A stretch of 37,244 bases of DNA from Piscirickettsia litoralis (GTDB lineage Bacteria > Pseudomonadota > Gammaproteobacteria > Piscirickettsiales > Piscirickettsiaceae), in NCBI RefSeq assembly GCF_001720395.1, contig NZ_MDTU01000001.1, forward strand, positions 789,696-826,939. Direction: 5' to 3'. How positions within the stretch are numbered: the stretch's first letter is position 1; each line of letters starts with the position of its first letter. The translations under genes were made by a program, and so were the position numbers. Below the pieces are notes generated by a model. It did not search any database. It saw only the letters and a list, made by a program, of their open reading frames with translations, and had not been told where the DNA came from. Of this stretch, positions 8,301-17,815 are shown piece by piece.

Positions 8301-11102
8301 ATGAAAGAATGGGGCATCAAAACGCGTGTCACCTTACTCACACTCGTCCCAACACTTACTATTTCCATTCTACTTGGCAGCTATTTTATTAGCATTCGCT
8401 TACAATCGCTGGAACAAACACTGCAACAGCGCGGCAATGCCTATATCAGCCAACTCCTTCTTGATACCCAGGCTCGCTTGCTCACCCACCACGGCTCACT
8501 CAAAGAGGTGACCGACGCGGCTGTTACCTACAGCGATGTCGAAGGCGCTTCGGTCTTTGATACCAATGGCCGCCTCCTCGCCCATACGGGTAAAAGCATC
8601 AACCTCGACGATATGGAGCTGTTCTCGCCCAGCGCCCTCAGCCACCCTGAGCAACGCACCATGACTAGCGGGACTAACCTTGTTTTTCTCGTCCCCATCA
8701 CCCCAAGCCATGCCAGCGCAAGTTACGATAATGCCAAGCCCATCGGCTGGCTGGCACTGCAAATGACTAGAATCCCAACGATTCTCAATCAATATCAGAC
8801 GTTTTTTGTCACCTTATTTATTATCTGTATTGGCCTCACCATCAGTGCTCTGTTTGGCCTAAGGCTCGGTAAAGATGTAACTGACCCTATCTTGCAACTT
8901 GTTGATGCAATTAAGAAGCTAAAAGAGGGCCAACTCGATACCCGAGTTCATACGGGGGCCGGTGGTGAATTGCAATCGCTGGAAGCGGGTATTAACAGTA
9001 TGGCGGTTTCCCTCAATCGCTCCCATGAAGAATTACAACAAAGTATCGAGCAAGCCACAGCCGACCTGCGAGAAACTCTCGAGACAATCGAAGTACAAAA
9101 CATAGAGCTCGATATTGCAAGAAAGCAAGCCTTAGAAGCCAGTCGAGTTAAATCCGAATTCTTAGCAAATATGAGTCATGAATTACGCACTCCATTAAAC
9201 GGCATCATCGGCTTTGCAAATTTATTGCTTAAAGCAAAACTAACAACGCGCCAAGCGGACTACGCTTCAACCATACACCGATCGGCCGAACGTTTACTCA
9301 GAATTATCAATGATATCCTTGATTTTTCTAAGATCGAAGCAGGAAAAATGCTATTAGAACCTCAGATGATCACCTCACGTGACTGCTTTGAAGAAGCCTT
9401 AATGCTACTCGCACCCAGCGCACATGAAAAACGTTTAGAACTCGCCTTTATTATGTACAGTGATGTGCCAAACCGTATCATTGCCGATCCGTTGCGCCTA
9501 AACCAAGTCGCCACCAATCTCATTGCCAATGCAATTAAATTTACCCTAAAAGGGCGTATTGTTGTCCGCCTTTCTCTAGAAGATGAGCAAGACGATAATA
9601 TTATTTTACGTTTTGAAATAGAAGATACTGGGATTGGCCTCTCAAAATTACAACAGCGCAATTTATTTCAAGCCTTCACCCAAGCAGACGCGAGTACAAC
9701 ACGAAAGTACGGCGGCACCGGACTTGGCCTTGCCATATGTAAACGCCTCGCCGAACAAATGGGAGGCAACATTGGTGTTGAGAGCGAGGAAGGTGCTGGC
9801 GCCAAATTCTGGTTTACTTTTAAAGCAAAACGGGTAAAAGAAGAGCAGAATCAACTCACTTTATTTACACATAAACAAGCATTACTCTATGAACCTTACG
9901 AAGCAACACAGGCTTCTTTACGCCATTTATTACAACTTTGGGGCTTTCACGTTATTTGTACTGAACATTTGCAGCGCTTAACCGCCTTAGCTCAAGAAAA
10001 TCAGCCTGATATTATCCTAATTGGCACTAATACCATTGAAGAGTCAGAAAAACTGCAAAAAGAAACACTCCCCAAAATCAGCGCAAGCTGCCATAGCCCC
10101 ATTGTTCTGCTCGCCAATTGTTCAGAAGAAATGCTTTATAACAGCCAAAAGCCAGCTGAAGCATCAGCACTCATTGCCAAACCCGTGCGCCACCTTTATC
10201 TTTTACAGCAGATCACCGCCTTGCTCGATAAAGACCAACCAGCCACAATCAACGAGCAAAACAACCCATTGCTCTTGCCAACACCTTCTGAGCACAATAA
10301 TATCCATGTTTTAGCCGTTGATGATAACAGTGCGAACTTAAAACTTGTTGTTGCTTTGCTCGAGCAAATTGGCGTCTATGTCTCTACAGCAACCAATGGT
10401 ATCGAAGCGATTGAGCTGTTCGAAAAACAGCACTTTGACCTCGTCTTAATGGATGTTCAAATGCCTATTATGGATGGTATTCAAGCCTGTAAAGAAATCC
10501 GCAAGATTGAAAAGGCACTCGGCCAACATACCCCAGTCGTTGCTTTAAGCGCAGATGCGACCGGCCATAAAGAGATCATTCAAGAAGCTGGGCTAGATGA
10601 CTACCAAACCAAGCCCATCAATGAAAATCAACTACGATCACTCATCTCGCGTTGGACCAATACTGAGATTAAAACGCCTTCAAAAGCAATGACACCCTCT
10701 TACTCAACAACAGAGCATAATTGGCCCATGCTCGAGCATATTGATATCAACGAGGGCATAAAGTTAACCAGTGGCAGCGAAGCGCTCTTTTTTGAGCTAC
10801 TCGAATTACTCGTCAAGCGCCTCCCTGAAGATCTTGACGCAATTACAACAGCATTTAATACAAAAGCCTTTGATGAACTGAGGCACCGTGTTCATAAGTT
10901 ACACGGAGCAAGCTGCTATTGTGGCACACCAAGACTCAAAGAAATCTCTGCAGAACTTGAAAAACAGCTCAAACAGACACAAAATAATCATAAGCTTGAG
11001 CCCTATACAACTGAACTTCTAGCCAGTATCAGAGGTGTGCTCAGCGATGCTGAACAGCTAGCTAAAAGTAACCCTCGCCACTTTAGTAGTAAGGCATCAT
11101 AG
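8301..11102 (+). CDS. barA: Tripartite hybrid sensor histidine kinase, GacS/BarA family
   Basis: A 933-aa inner-membrane kinase of the GacS/BarA type, which phosphorylates a UvrY/GacA response regulator and through it the CsrA pathway. ATG at 8301 (AAGGAG at 8286-8291) gives the family N-terminus, [17 protein letters not shown]. Order of parts: TM1 (about 8-30), periplasmic sensor, TM2 (about 165-190), HAMP, dimerisation helix with [10 protein letters not shown] (His 293), ATPase with N-box [16 protein letters not shown] and [12 protein letters not shown], a degenerate receiver-like segment, a true receiver with LMDVQMP (Asp 718), and an HPt domain with HKLHGAS (His 865). The 3' end overlaps the convergent flavoprotein gene by 20 bases. 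The cognate regulator is not in the window. Confidence 0.9.
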   Translation: MKEWGIKTRVTLLTLVPTLTISILLGSYFISIRLQSLEQTLQQRGNAYISQLLLDTQARLLTHHGSLKEVTDAAVTYSDVEGASVFDTNGRLLAHTGKSINLDDMELFSPSALSHPEQRTMTSGTNLVFLVPITPSHASASYDNAKPIGWLALQMTRIPTILNQYQTFFVTLFIICIGLTISALFGLRLGKDVTDPILQLVDAIKKLKEGQLDTRVHTGAGGELQSLEAGINSMAVSLNRSHEELQQSIEQATADLRETLETIEVQNIELDIARKQALEASRVKSEFLANMSHELRTPLNGIIGFANLLLKAKLTTRQADYASTIHRSAERLLRIINDILDFSKIEAGKMLLEPQMITSRDCFEEALMLLAPSAHEKRLELAFIMYSDVPNRIIADPLRLNQVATNLIANAIKFTLKGRIVVRLSLEDEQDDNIILRFEIEDTGIGLSKLQQRNLFQAFTQADASTTRKYGGTGLGLAICKRLAEQMGGNIGVESEEGAGAKFWFTFKAKRVKEEQNQLTLFTHKQALLYEPYEATQASLRHLLQLWGFHVICTEHLQRLTALAQENQPDIILIGTNTIEESEKLQKETLPKISASCHSPIVLLANCSEEMLYNSQKPAEASALIAKPVRHLYLLQQITALLDKDQPATINEQNNPLLLPTPSEHNNIHVLAVDDNSANLKLVVALLEQIGVYVSTATNGIEAIELFEKQHFDLVLMDVQMPIMDGIQACKEIRKIEKALGQHTPVVALSADATGHKEIIQEAGLDDYQTKPINENQLRSLISRWTNTEIKTPSKAMTPSYSTTEHNWPMLEHIDINEGIKLTSGSEALFFELLELLVKRLPEDLDAITTAFNTKAFDELRHRVHKLHGASCYCGTPRLKEISAELEKQLKQTQNNHKLEPYTTELLASIRGVLSDAEQLAKSNPRHFSSKAS

Positions 11103-12003
11103 CCAGTTCATGATCAAGATGAAATGCGGCCATGTTTGCACTTTGTAAGGCATGGCTGACTTTTTGGAATAAATGGCTTATATCCCCCACAGCATACACA
11201 CCAGCAACCGATGTTTGATAAGAGGAATCTACAGTAATAATACCTTCTTCTGCGACATCAACCCCCAAACTCCCGATTAACTCTTGACCATTCAATTCAA
11301 ATTCTAAATGAATAAATAGCCCTCGCCGCTGAATTTCTTGATCACTATCTAAGTTTAAAGTAATAAATTGACCTGGCTCTCCAACAACAGATATGATACT
11401 TTGCCTATTAATCTTGATATTTAGTTCATCAAGTTCCTGCTGTTGCTCTACGCTTAAATTTGCTTTACCCTCAGTAAAAACGATCAAATCATCTGTCCAT
11501 TTATGAATGATCTTTGCCATCATATAAGCCTCATCATTTGGGCTATAAATGGCCAAGGGCTGATTTTTTAACTCGTAAGCAATGCAGTACGGGCAGTGAA
11601 AAATATTATGGGGCCAAAATGGCTCAATTCCTTTAATATTTGGTAAAAGATCCGTCACACCCATCGCCAGTATAATACGTTTAATGACACGCTCATTGTT
11701 ATCACTTAAGCTCATTAAAAAGTCATCACTTTCTTCACGTTTGACCACGGTATCAATAGCGAGGTGGCAGCGCTCTACATGTTGAAACGCTCTAATTTGT
11801 TCATTTGTCTTTGCAATAATTCGTCCCGGTGCTTTTTTTCCATAACCCACTAAATTGTACATCTTCTGCGCTGATGCATTTCGAGGAGATTGCCCAGAAT
11901 CAAACAACAACACACGCCGATTGGCATTACCTAAAAATAAAGCTGCCGCTAAACCTGAAAAACCTGCACCAACGATGGCAACATCATAATCACAAGAATT
12001 CAC
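11083..12003 (-). CDS. Thioredoxin-reductase-like FAD/NAD(P) oxidoreductase with CPYC motif
   Basis: A 306-aa pyridine nucleotide-disulfide oxidoreductase of the short, TrxB-like group. The FAD-binding Rossmann motif VGAGFSGLAAALFL is at residues 11-24, the active-site dithiol CPYC near 137-140, and the second FAD motif GVYAVGDISH near the C-terminus. Canonical TrxB has CATC/CAVC; CPYC marks a separate TrxB-like branch whose electron acceptor is often unknown. In the NAD(P)-binding half, IYSPNDEAYMMAKI takes the place of the usual GGG-S motif, so cofactor use is uncertain. The gene converges on the sensor kinase and its stop lies inside the kinase 3' end. A 93-base gap follows the upstream small gene, so co-transcription is possible. 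Confidence 0.8.
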   Translation of the reverse strand: MNSCDYDVAIVGAGFSGLAAALFLGNANRRVLLFDSGQSPRNASAQKMYNLVGYGKKAPGRIIAKTNEQIRAFQHVERCHLAIDTVVKREESDDFLMSLSDNNERVIKRIILAMGVTDLLPNIKGIEPFWPHNIFHCPYCIAYELKNQPLAIYSPNDEAYMMAKIIHKWTDDLIVFTEGKANLSVEQQQELDELNIKINRQSIISVVGEPGQFITLNLDSDQEIQRRGLFIHLEFELNGQELIGSLGVDVAEEGIITVDSSYQTSVAGVYAVGDISHLFQKVSHALQSANMAAFHLDHELAMMPYY

Positions 12004-12095
12004 AGAATTACCTTTTATTATTTAATAAATTAAAACTAAAGATTACAATACCCAATATTCAAACATTATTGAACCAACAAAATGACAATAATTCT

Positions 12096-12365
12096 TTACT
12101 CAGCTTGGATATGTTGCAACATCCGTTGAATATGGCAAAGCAAGGATAAATGCTTAGGCTTCGTTAACAAAGCTTCGTCTGCAAGCATAAAGCTCCAGTC
12201 TGCATAAGATGTTACAAAACTGCGATGTTTTTTTCTTGCTTCTCGGACTACATGCTTAAAAGCTGGATAGAATACGTCTTCATGCAACTCTATACAACGA
12301 AAAATTTCTTTAATTTTAGCATCGTCATAAGGGCACGCTGCGCGTATCGCTGAACTTAACTCCAT
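12096..12365 (-). CDS. 89-aa hypothetical protein
   Basis: A small soluble protein starting at ATG 12365, six bases after AGGGGA; a TTG at 12386 would add seven residues but lies before that binding site. The sequence is mostly helical: MELSSAIRAACPYDDAKIKEIFRCIELHED, a basic middle (REARKKHRS) and a C-terminal LCHIQRMLQHIQ helix. No membrane segment and no family recognised. The upstream region carries the FNR box at 12494-12507 about 130 bases away, but that box is better placed for the plus-strand unit. It may be co-transcribed with the flavoprotein gene downstream of it. Confidence 0.6.
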   Translation of the reverse strand: MELSSAIRAACPYDDAKIKEIFRCIELHEDVFYPAFKHVVREARKKHRSFVTSYADWSFMLADEALLTKPKHLSLLCHIQRMLQHIQAE

Positions 12366-12493
12366 TTTATATCCCCTATCATCCAAAATGAGGTAGCTTC
12401 AAGGTAAGGGCAGCAACAACTGTTGTCAAGAATTAATGATATTACATTACGGCATACCCAAATTTTAATGTAACTAGCACCAAAAATAACGAT

Positions 12494-12507
12494 TTGATAT
12501 TTATCAA
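12494..12507. promoter_or_regulatory. Exact-consensus FNR/Anr binding site
   Basis: TTGATATTTATCAA matches the FNR family consensus TTGAT-N4-ATCAA at every fixed position and is itself a palindrome. Its centre (12500.5) lies about 40 bases before a reasonable start for the plus-strand transcript ending at 12609, the classic activating distance. The consensus is established knowledge; that it works here is inference. Confidence 0.65.
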
Positions 12508-12539
12508 ATAACAGCCATACTTAAAATGTAGTCTCCACA

Positions 12540-12609
12540 CTACGATTGTGAAGAGAAAGAGGTTTCTCCGTAAGATCTAGCCCTGAATCGCCAAAGTCAG
12601 GGCTTTTTT
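12540..12609 (+). ncRNA. Candidate FNR-controlled small RNA
   Basis: Between the FNR box and the strong terminator there is no ORF of use, yet the terminator points along the plus strand where no gene precedes it. The expected product is about 70 nt: a first hairpin GAGAAA-GAGG-TTTCTC (12553-12568) presenting GAGG in the loop, a single-stranded linker with AGATCT, and a terminator hairpin ending in six U. The size, oxygen-regulator box and hairpin order resemble the E. coli sRNA FnrS in concept, though I see no sequence identity to it. The 5' end is estimated from the FNR spacing; the exact start could be 12534-12545. Confidence 0.55.
12579..12609 (+). terminator. Strong Rho-independent terminator on the plus strand
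   Basis: AGCCCTGA (12579-12586) pairs with TCAGGGCT (12597-12604), an 8-bp stem with a 10-base loop, followed by T to 12609. On the minus strand no U-tract follows the stem, so it does not serve acpS. It therefore implies a transcript coming from the left on the plus strand. Confidence 0.85.
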
Positions 12610-12626
12610 ATGGCTAAAATGAAGCA

Positions 12627-13005
12627 TTAGCTCTCTAAAATAACAAAAGCGACAGCGTAGTGCTCCTCATCACTCACCGTTAAATGATGATTTTTTACAT
12701 TCATCTGACCTGCCAATTCTAGTGCTTTTTTAAAAAATATTAGCTCCGGCTTGCCCTGCTCATTATGACAAGTTGCAATATGTTTTAAGCTCAACCCATC
12801 AACAAATCCCGTCCCAAATGCTTTTGCTGTCGCCTCTTTTGCGGCAAAACGTTTGGCTAGATAACGGGAGCGATGCTTGGCTTTTAAAAAAAGGCGTATA
12901 CTCACCCACCGATAAAATTCGCTCTGCAAAAGCATCACCATGACGCTCCAACAATCCATCAAAGCGAGCAATCTCGACAATATCCGTGCCAATCCCAACA
13001 ATCAT
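12627..13005 (-). pseudogene. acpS: Holo-ACP synthase, frame broken at an A/T run of seven
   Basis: AcpS transfers 4'-phosphopantetheine from CoA to acyl carrier protein and is normally essential for fatty acid synthesis. The N-terminal part has the family start [15 protein letters not shown] and RILSVGEY, and the second part, in another frame, has KRFAAKEATAKAFGTG and the C-terminal VSDEEHYAVAFVILE. The frames join if one base is removed from the seven-base run at 12886-12892, giving PFLKAKHRSRYLAKRF and a 125-aa protein, the normal length. Its ATG overlaps the pdxJ stop (ATGA, 13002-13005). The rest is fully conserved, so a sequencing error or slippage rescue is more likely than loss, unless another phosphopantetheinyl transferase exists elsewhere. 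Confidence 0.85.
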
Positions 13006-13733
13006 AAACGCGCCTGAATTAAAATATCACGCATCTCTTTAACCGCAGCCGCTAGCCCAGAAAAGACGGCACGAGCAATAATGCTATGACCAATATTCAA
13101 CTCACTTATCTCAGTAATCGCTGCGATTGCATGAGTATTGTGATAGTGCAAGCCATGCCCTGCATTGACAATCAGGCCCTTATTACGTGCATATTTAACC
13201 GCTTTTTCTAAACGAACGAGCTCTTGCTGCTGCTCTTGTCCATGCGCCTCAGCATAGGCCCCCGTGTGCAACTCGATCACCGGTGCACCACACTCAACCG
13301 CTGCATCAATTTGATCAAGCTCAGGATCAATGAATAAGGAAACTTCCGTGTCAACCGCAGCAAGACGCTCACAGGCCGCCTGCACCGACTGTAAACTACC
13401 TACCACATTCAAACCACCTTCGGTTGTCACCTCTTCACGACGCTCAGGCACTAAGCATACGCACTCTGGCTTTATAGATTCTGCAATGGTGACCATCTCA
13501 TCCGTCACTGCCATCTCAAGATTCATTTTTGTTTGTAACACTTCTTTTAACAAGCTTACATCCCGATCTTTAATGTGACGGCGATCTTCACGCAGATGAA
13601 TTGTGATTCCATCAGCGCCCGCTCCTTCTGCAATCAGTGCGGCTTGCACAGGTTCTGGATAAATACTGCCGCGGGCATTACGCAACGTCGCAACATGATC
13701 AATATTAATTCCTAATAAAGCAGGCTGTGCCAT
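13002..13733 (-). CDS. pdxJ: Pyridoxine 5'-phosphate synthase
   Basis: PdxJ condenses 3-amino-1-hydroxyacetone phosphate with deoxyxylulose 5-phosphate to make pyridoxine 5'-phosphate, the last ring-closing step of vitamin B6 synthesis. The 243-aa protein shows the family marks [15 protein letters not shown] at the N-terminus, [15 protein letters not shown] near residue 45, [16 protein letters not shown] near 100, [18 protein letters not shown] and [15 protein letters not shown] at 13733 is chosen because AAAGGAG lies just upstream and the family begins at this point; an in-frame start at 13766 lies inside recO. It starts one base after the recO stop and overlaps acpS, as in E. coli. Confidence 0.95.
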   Translation of the reverse strand: MAQPALLGINIDHVATLRNARGSIYPEPVQAALIAEGAGADGITIHLREDRRHIKDRDVSLLKEVLQTKMNLEMAVTDEMVTIAESIKPECVCLVPERREEVTTEGGLNVVGSLQSVQAACERLAAVDTEVSLFIDPELDQIDAAVECGAPVIELHTGAYAEAHGQEQQQELVRLEKAVKYARNKGLIVNAGHGLHYHNTHAIAAITEISELNIGHSIIARAVFSGLAAAVKEMRDILIQARL

Positions 13734-13734
13734 A

Positions 13735-14458
13735 CTAAGCTCCTTTAAATTGTTTAAATAACTCACGAGATTTTAATGTCCGATCACGCAAATAATATTG
13801 CAAATACATGCGCATTATCTTTTTAGCATCGCTTTTTTCTAATTCAGTATCAAAACGATTATTTTTTAATGCCAGCAAACTTGCTCCCTGGCAAACCACT
13901 CCCATCGTTGGCTTACGATTAACCGGCCAACATTCAGGCAAATGCTCGACACGCAGCCAATAATATAAGTGAGTCTCTATCGCCTTGCCTTTTACATCCT
14001 GGTCAAGAACCAACTCATACCCCATGGTCTTTAATAATTGGTATTCAAAACGTCGCAGCTCTGGCTCTAATTCAGTTTCTTTATTCGACAAGGCTTCTAA
14101 CAACTCACGATAAATAAAGCAAAAAAGCCTCATCACCCTGACCTTGCGGTAATAAGTGCATCGTCAGTTCGTTCAAATACATCGCCATTGCAAATGATAA
14201 ACCGCGCCATAACGCTTGTGGTTCACAAGACGAGACTTCTTTTAACGTCCCTAACCCAGAGCGTCTTTGCCACGTCACATGCAATAAACTAAAGGGCTGC
14301 AATACCCCTTGCCAACGCGTCAAATTAGCACGCCCACCTGAAGCAATACAGCAGATCTTTCCTTGATCACGTGTTAAAATATCAAGTAAGACACTGGTAT
14401 TTTTATAAGGCCGTCGCTGAACGATATAGCCCAAGCTCTGGCATTCTTCTGCTGCCAC
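13735..14458 (-). pseudogene. recO: DNA repair protein RecO, frame broken at an A6 run
   Basis: RecO acts with RecF and RecR to load RecA on SSB-coated single-stranded DNA. The N-terminal part has the OB-fold pattern (IVQRRPYKNTSVLLDILTRDQGKI, GGRANLTRWQGVLQPFSLL), and the second part has the helical domain with LRRFEYQLLKTMGYEL and the ending [10 protein letters not shown]. They lie in different frames. Removing one base from the six-base run at 14121-14126 joins them as DEAFCFIYRELLEAL and gives 240 aa, equal to the E. coli protein. The start is GTG at 14458, five bases after the era stop. The zinc-binding cysteines of some RecO proteins are not present. Either the base is a miscall or the gene is recently broken. 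Confidence 0.85.
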
Positions 14459-14463
14459 TTAAT

Positions 14464-15363
14464 CTACTCATCATAGCCCAAGCTATGTAAAGCACGCTCG
14501 TCATCAGACCAACCTGATTTTACTTTCACCCAAAGCTGAAGGTGGACGGGAGCGGCAAACAGGTTTTTCATATCGATACGCGCCTGACTACCGATTTCTT
14601 TTAAGCGCTCGCCTTTTTTGCCAATAACGATTTTCTTTTGTGCTGGACGCTCGACTAAGATCACCGCACTAATATCCAAGCAACCATTGTCTTGTACATT
14701 AAATAAATCAATTTCAACGGTGATTTCATAAGGCACTTCCTCACCGAGCGAGCGCATCAGCTTTTCACGAACAATTTCTGCAGCGAGAAAACGCTGTGAA
14801 CGATCAGTAATCTGATCTTCATCAAATAAAAATGGCCCTTCAGGTAATAATTTATCAATCGCATTTTCTAAAGTCTTTAAATTATCACCCTTATACGCTG
14901 AAACAGGTATGACTTCAGCAAAGCCCATCGCACCTGATAAATCTTTTAACTTAGGTAATAATTCTTCTTTATTTTTGATTAAATCAACTTTATTAATCAC
15001 CAGAATCACCGGAATATTGCGATTTTTTAATTTAGTGACAACCAACTCGTCTTCTTCGGTCCAGTGTCTTACATCAACAACAAAGACCACTACATCAACG
15101 CCAATCAAAGCATTATTAGCTGCACGATTCATATAACGGTTAATGGCTTTTTTCTCGTTTTTATGCAGCCCTGGCGTATCGACATAGACCGTCTGTAAAT
15201 TTTCTTCGGTTTTTACGCCCATAATCTGATGGCGTGTTGTCTGCGGTTTATGCGATGTAATGCATAATTTTCGACCGATCATTTGGTTTAATAAGGTTGA
15301 TTTACCCACATTCGGACGGCCAACTAAGGCGACGGTACCACAATATGTTTTTTGCTCTGTCAT
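14464..15363 (-). CDS. era: GTPase Era
   Basis: Era binds the 3' end of 16S rRNA and couples 30S maturation to growth. The 299-aa protein has the G motifs GRPNVGKST (residues 16-24), the switch I region with [15 protein letters not shown], and NKVD, followed by the KH domain with [22 protein letters not shown] near residue 240. Length is usual for the family. It overlaps the rnc stop by ATGA at 15360-15363 and is followed by recO at once, so it is within the lepA-to-acpS operon. It contains intact T6 runs (for example 15348-15353), showing that not all homopolymers here disrupt frames. Confidence 0.96.
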   Translation of the reverse strand: MTEQKTYCGTVALVGRPNVGKSTLLNQMIGRKLCITSHKPQTTRHQIMGVKTEENLQTVYVDTPGLHKNEKKAINRYMNRAANNALIGVDVVVFVVDVRHWTEEDELVVTKLKNRNIPVILVINKVDLIKNKEELLPKLKDLSGAMGFAEVIPVSAYKGDNLKTLENAIDKLLPEGPFLFDEDQITDRSQRFLAAEIVREKLMRSLGEEVPYEITVEIDLFNVQDNGCLDISAVILVERPAQKKIVIGKKGERLKEIGSQARIDMKNLFAAPVHLQLWVKVKSGWSDDERALHSLGYDE

Positions 15364-16034
15364 TGCTGTAACTCCTGCAATATTTTCGCAGCAGCTTCTT
15401 GCTCAGCACGGCGCCGGCTTGTTCCACTACCTTTTTGACTTATGTTTAAAATCTCTATACGGCACTCAACATGAAACGTCTGCTCATGTGCTTTGCCCTC
15501 TATGCGTAATACTTCATACTCTGGCAAAATATCATGCTTTGCCTGTAAATATTCTTGTAGGCGTGTTTTTGCATCTTTACTATGTGTTTGCTTATGCACC
15601 CCTGCAATACGTTGATCAAACCAACGTAAAATCGCCGCGCGTGCCGCTTCTATGCCCGCATCTAAATAAATCGCACCAATAATCGCCTCCACCGCATCAG
15701 CCAAAATAGATTCACGGCGATAACCACCACTTTTTAGCTCGCCGGTGCCTAAGTGCAAAAACTGTCCGACTTCAAATTCATTCGCAACTTGCGCTAAGGT
15801 CTCACCTTTAACTAAACTTGCACGAAAGCGGCTCAATTCACCTTCTTGTGACTCAGGAAAGCGATTATATAAGGCATCGGCAATCACAAAACTTAAAATA
15901 GCATCGCCTAAAAACTCTAAACGCTCATTATTGTTCGAGCGGACACTACGGTGCGTTAATGCACTTGTTAATAACGCTTCATTAGTAAATTGGTAGCCGA
16001 TAGCTTTACATAAATCCAAAACAGGTCTAATCAT
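15360..16034 (-). CDS. rnc: Ribonuclease III
   Basis: RNase III cuts double-stranded RNA in rRNA precursors and many mRNAs. The 224-aa protein has the catalytic signature [21 protein letters not shown] (about residues 35-55), the second acidic cluster [18 protein letters not shown] near 106-123, and a C-terminal dsRNA-binding domain ending [21 protein letters not shown]. The catalytic Glu and Asp residues are all visible. It is followed by era with overlapping stop and start, and preceded by the lepB gene with a 66-base gap. The autoregulatory hairpin known upstream of E. coli rnc cannot be judged by eye here. Confidence 0.96.
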   Translation of the reverse strand: MIRPVLDLCKAIGYQFTNEALLTSALTHRSVRSNNNERLEFLGDAILSFVIADALYNRFPESQEGELSRFRASLVKGETLAQVANEFEVGQFLHLGTGELKSGGYRRESILADAVEAIIGAIYLDAGIEAARAAILRWFDQRIAGVHKQTHSKDAKTRLQEYLQAKHDILPEYEVLRIEGKAHEQTFHVECRIEILNISQKGSGTSRRRAEQEAAAKILQELQQ

Positions 16035-16100
16035 TCATCTCTCACTAAAAATTAAGGAATAAGGTGGCCAATACGACTCCAGCGCACACTGAAGTTTTTA

Positions 16101-16847
16101 CTATCCCAGCTCATCCACACGAAAAAAAGCCTGACCTATAATATTTTCACGTGGGACAAACCCCCAATAGCGACTATCCTCGCTATTATCCCGGTTATCC
16201 CCCATGACAAAGTACTCACCTTGCGGTACTTTTAAATCTTTAAAACTAAACGAGCGCACCCCGATATCCTTATAAATCGGGTACTTCACACCTAATAAAT
16301 TTTCTTGAAAACGCTGCTGGCGACGCATCGCACCGGCAATACGCTCTGCTTGGCCTTGAGAAACTTCTTTAACCAACTTGCCATTCACATAAAGCCGTTT
16401 GTTTAAATAGCTTAAGCGATCCCCTGGCACACCAACGATACGCTTAATAAAGGGTACACTCGCATTCACCGGCCAACGAAAAACAATCACATCCCCACGC
16501 TTGGGAGCTGAAAATTTAACCAAGGGTTTATCCGTTAAAGGCCATTCAATGCCGTATTTAAATTTATTAACGAGTAAAAAATCACCCACCAATAAGGTCG
16601 GCTCCATCGAACCACTCGGAATGCGAAATGGTTCTACAACAAACGAGCGCAACACTAAAACAATGAGTAATACTGGAAAAAAAGACCGCGCATAATCTGC
16701 AATCATCGGCAACTTTAATGTTTCACTAGGCCCAAGCCCAGCATCAAGTGCCGCTTTGACACGCTTTTTCTGTAAATAAAAACGATCAACCGCCCAAATC
16801 AGACCAGATAAAATCGTCAACACTACAAGCCAGAAAGTAAAATCCAA
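16101..16847 (-). CDS. lepB: Signal peptidase I, canonical copy
   Basis: LepB removes signal peptides from proteins exported through Sec or Tat. TTG at 16847 is preferred because AAAGGAGAG lies just before it and translation then begins DFTFWLVVLTILSGL, the first membrane helix; an ATG at 16904 would overlap the gene before by 30 bases and put charged residues first. The protein of about 248 aa has a second membrane helix (FFPVLLIVLVLRSFVVEPF), catalytic Ser in PSGSMEPTL, box C KRGDVIVFRWP, the catalytic Lys in FIKRIVGVPGD, and MGDNRDNSEDSRYWGFV. All active-site boxes are standard. It lies directly after the second signal peptidase gene. Confidence 0.93.
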   Translation of the reverse strand: MDFTFWLVVLTILSGLIWAVDRFYLQKKRVKAALDAGLGPSETLKLPMIADYARSFFPVLLIVLVLRSFVVEPFRIPSGSMEPTLLVGDFLLVNKFKYGIEWPLTDKPLVKFSAPKRGDVIVFRWPVNASVPFIKRIVGVPGDRLSYLNKRLYVNGKLVKEVSQGQAERIAGAMRRQQRFQENLLGVKYPIYKDIGVRSFSFKDLKVPQGEYFVMGDNRDNSEDSRYWGFVPRENIIGQAFFRVDELG

Positions 16848-16873
16848 GCCGCTCTCCTTTTCCCAGCCGCAGC

Positions 16874-17815
16874 TTAATGAATCAAGCTGCCAATGCGATC
16901 CCAACGCACACTGTGATTAACACTATCCCAGCTAAAAAAGCGTCGCCACGCTTTACCGATTAAGTCTTTCTCTGGCACCAAGCCCCAACCACGACCATCA
17001 TCACTATCATCACGGTCATCGCCCATCATTAAGTATTCACCTTTCGGAATCACCAAATTTGTGAAATTCTCGCTCGGCCTGTCTGGAATCACATAAATAT
17101 GATGTTTTACTCCCAGCAAATCCTCAGAGCGCTCTTCAGCATTAATCCACTGACCTTCTCCCGTATAAACGCGCTTGGCCGGACTGATAAACTTCTGCGT
17201 CGCCACTTTGCCATTAATCGTCAGCACTTTATCATTGTAACTGACCACATCGCCCGGCACACCAACAACACGCTTAATAAACACCGCTTGTGGGTTAACC
17301 GGCCAATGAAATAGTGCGATATCACCTCGTTTAGGCTCGCCCACTGGAATAATTTTAATATTCGTCAATGGCAAGCGCACCCCATAGGCAAAATTATTCG
17401 CCAGCACATAATCACCAACATCCAAAGTCGGCAATAGCGAACCTGATGGCACAACAGATGGTGAGACAATAAAAGAACGTATCACTAACACGACTAAAAA
17501 GACTGGGAAAAAGCCACGCGCATATTCAACAACTTTTGGCTCAGCCATCTCTTGCTTAGCCCGTGCTTTTTTCCATAGTAATTTATCCATCAACCACAGT
17601 GCACCGGAGATCATCGTCAAGCTGACTAAAATCCAGTCAAAGTTATTCGCTAAGCTGCCATGAAATAAATAAATTATTGTAATAAATAAAACGAGGGGAA
17701 AGGCACTATACCCCTGCTCAATCAGCTTATTGTCCGCCATCGCCGGTTGCGCATAACGTACCGCCGTCATCACCCCAGTGATCACAGTTAAAATCGATAA
17801 AATCCAAATGATCAT
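16874..17815 (-). CDS. lepB2: Second, divergent signal peptidase I
   Basis: This 313-aa protein is also a type I signal peptidase, with two extra N-terminal membrane helices ahead of the [19 protein letters not shown] segment. The catalytic Ser is kept in PSGSLLPTL (Leu where Met is usual) and the Lys in [11 protein letters not shown]. The last box is altered to [15 protein letters not shown], with Asn to Asp changes compared with the canonical MGDNRDNSxDSR. Both catalytic residues are present, so it is probably active, perhaps with a different substrate range. It starts in an ATGA overlap with the lepA stop, the place normally held by the only lepB in E. coli, and the canonical copy follows it. 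Tandem duplication followed by divergence is the simplest history. Confidence 0.9.
   Translation of the reverse strand: MIIWILSILTVITGVMTAVRYAQPAMADNKLIEQGYSAFPLVLFITIIYLFHGSLANNFDWILVSLTMISGALWLMDKLLWKKARAKQEMAEPKVVEYARGFFPVFLVVLVIRSFIVSPSVVPSGSLLPTLDVGDYVLANNFAYGVRLPLTNIKIIPVGEPKRGDIALFHWPVNPQAVFIKRVVGVPGDVVSYNDKVLTINGKVATQKFISPAKRVYTGEGQWINAEERSEDLLGVKHHIYVIPDRPSENFTNLVIPKGEYLMMGDDRDDSDDGRGWGLVPEKDLIGKAWRRFFSWDSVNHSVRWDRIGSLIH

Noticed and set aside
12579-12609. Terminator read as the end of acpS
   Set aside because: The T-run lies on the plus-strand side; on the minus strand the stem is followed by AGATCTTACGG, so it cannot end acpS transcripts in the usual way.
16848-16904. Extended N-terminus of the canonical lepB
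   Set aside because: It would overlap the preceding gene by 30 bases and place charged residues before the first membrane helix; TTG 16847 has a strong AAAGGAGAG site.
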